A stretch of 64,000 nucleotides of DNA from Luzula sylvatica. Lineage: Eukaryota > Streptophyta > Magnoliopsida > Poales > Juncaceae. Below, one piece after another: positions 63,381 through 64,000 of the stretch (position 1 is its first letter; each line of letters begins with the position of its first letter). The stretch covers positions 64,956,366 through 65,020,365 of the forward strand of contig OX326958.1 in NCBI GenBank assembly GCA_946800325.1, read 5' to 3'. Below the pieces are notes generated by a model, which was not told the origin of the DNA, did no database searches, and worked only from the letters and a program-made list of their open reading frames with translations. A program made the position numbers and the translations under genes.

Positions 63381-64000
63381 TTGAATAATTCAACGCGCTC
63401 TAACTCTTGAAACTATTTCATGAGCGTTGTGTTTTACTTTCATATACACCCGAATTCTCAAAACAATTTTGAGACATATGCGTCTATACATGCCACCACA
63501 AGGCACGTAATATCGTTCGATTCCTTCTTAAAGTTTATCGAACCCGGCTTTCTCTAAAGCCAAAGCCTCAAGCCCCAAATCTACCATTTCCGTGTCCAAC
63601 ACGTTCCTTTCAGTCTAAGAACCATTCTTTGACCATCAAGGTTAATCATGGCAATTCTGGCCCAAAAGCTATCTATCATATCGATCTCATCGATATATTT
63701 GGTGTTGCTAGAAAACATAATTCTAAACGGATGATGAAGATTAACTCCTAACCGTGCGTACTTAATCTATATGCTTATATGATGAATATATGATAGTGTT
63801 ATTTTATCGAATCGATAACCCTCATACCGATACGGGACTCCAAGTCCATAACACTCAAGACCCATATTTTACGATCCTCCCATAAGTGACTATGGCCGAC
63901 AAATGAGATCTCGATATTTTAGGTAGGATTAAATCCAATCGTATCCAATACGACTCTTGTTCCTTTATAGAATTTCGGTGACGAATCGTATCCAATACAA
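63381..64000 (-). other. Start of the leader region of copia C
   Basis: Matches 35290-35900 of A and 47110-47720 of B. No gag frame is recognised. Truncated by the window edge. Confidence 0.6.

Larger units (their letters stand above)
57974..64000 (-). mobile_element. Copia-type element C, running off the window
   Basis: 3' LTR (57974-59069), polypurine tract, conserved spacer and decayed pol in the same order as A and B. The 5' LTR lies beyond 64000. The outer end of the LTR is damaged at the C-rich tract, so no target duplication can be read. Confidence 0.9.

Overview
The window reads as repeat-dominated nuclear DNA of a flowering plant. Its features are 5-bp-duplicating LTR retrotransposons primed by initiator-Met and Asp tRNA, an Athila-type gypsy polyprotein, a PIF/Harbinger transposon with TTA target duplications, and a spliced gene resembling a plant-specific family. 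I cannot name the species. By eye I find one probable host gene (9129-10145); nearly everything else is transposon or satellite.

Layout. 1-861 is AT-rich with an (ATT)n microsatellite. 865-7877 is a Harbinger element with matching terminal repeats and TTA duplications. It carries a solo copia LTR (928-2022), a broken transposase (2418-2905), a truncated gypsy element with LTR, PBS, gag and protease (3021-6908), and the end of a second Harbinger-like element. 9129-10145 is the three-exon host gene. 10644-11328 is a large inverted repeat with a third direct copy. 11692-14632 is a head-to-head wreck of the same gypsy family as at 3021.

14633-27159 is about 10.2 kb of a roughly 173-bp satellite organised as an 8-monomer higher-order repeat of about 1,390 bp. 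It is interrupted at 23400-25680 by an Athila-like LTR plus gag and ended at 27160 by a second gypsy LTR. From 27160 to 50786 one Athila-like element (E, minus strand) is split by two complete copia elements, A (30009-38444, duplication AAAAC) and B (41802-50263, duplication CGATC). At 50787 E is cut by a third copia element, D. D has nearly intact integrase, RT and RNase H, but is itself split by a solo LTR (53763-55416) that holds another solo LTR (53894-54894). D ends in an 830-bp C/A/T tract (57143-57971), after which a fourth copia element, C, runs off the window.

How the parts relate. A, B and C have young or intact ends (LTRs, PBS, PPT, TATA boxes, target duplications), but their pol is decayed in a similar way in all three. 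D is a coding-competent relative sharing the PPT, a U5 block and the 1.1-kb 3' spacer. This suggests a non-autonomous copia family moved in trans. The satellite invaded by Athila-type elements resembles centromeric or pericentromeric DNA, although a probable gene lies only 4.5 kb from the array. All identities and divergences are judged by eye, not computed.
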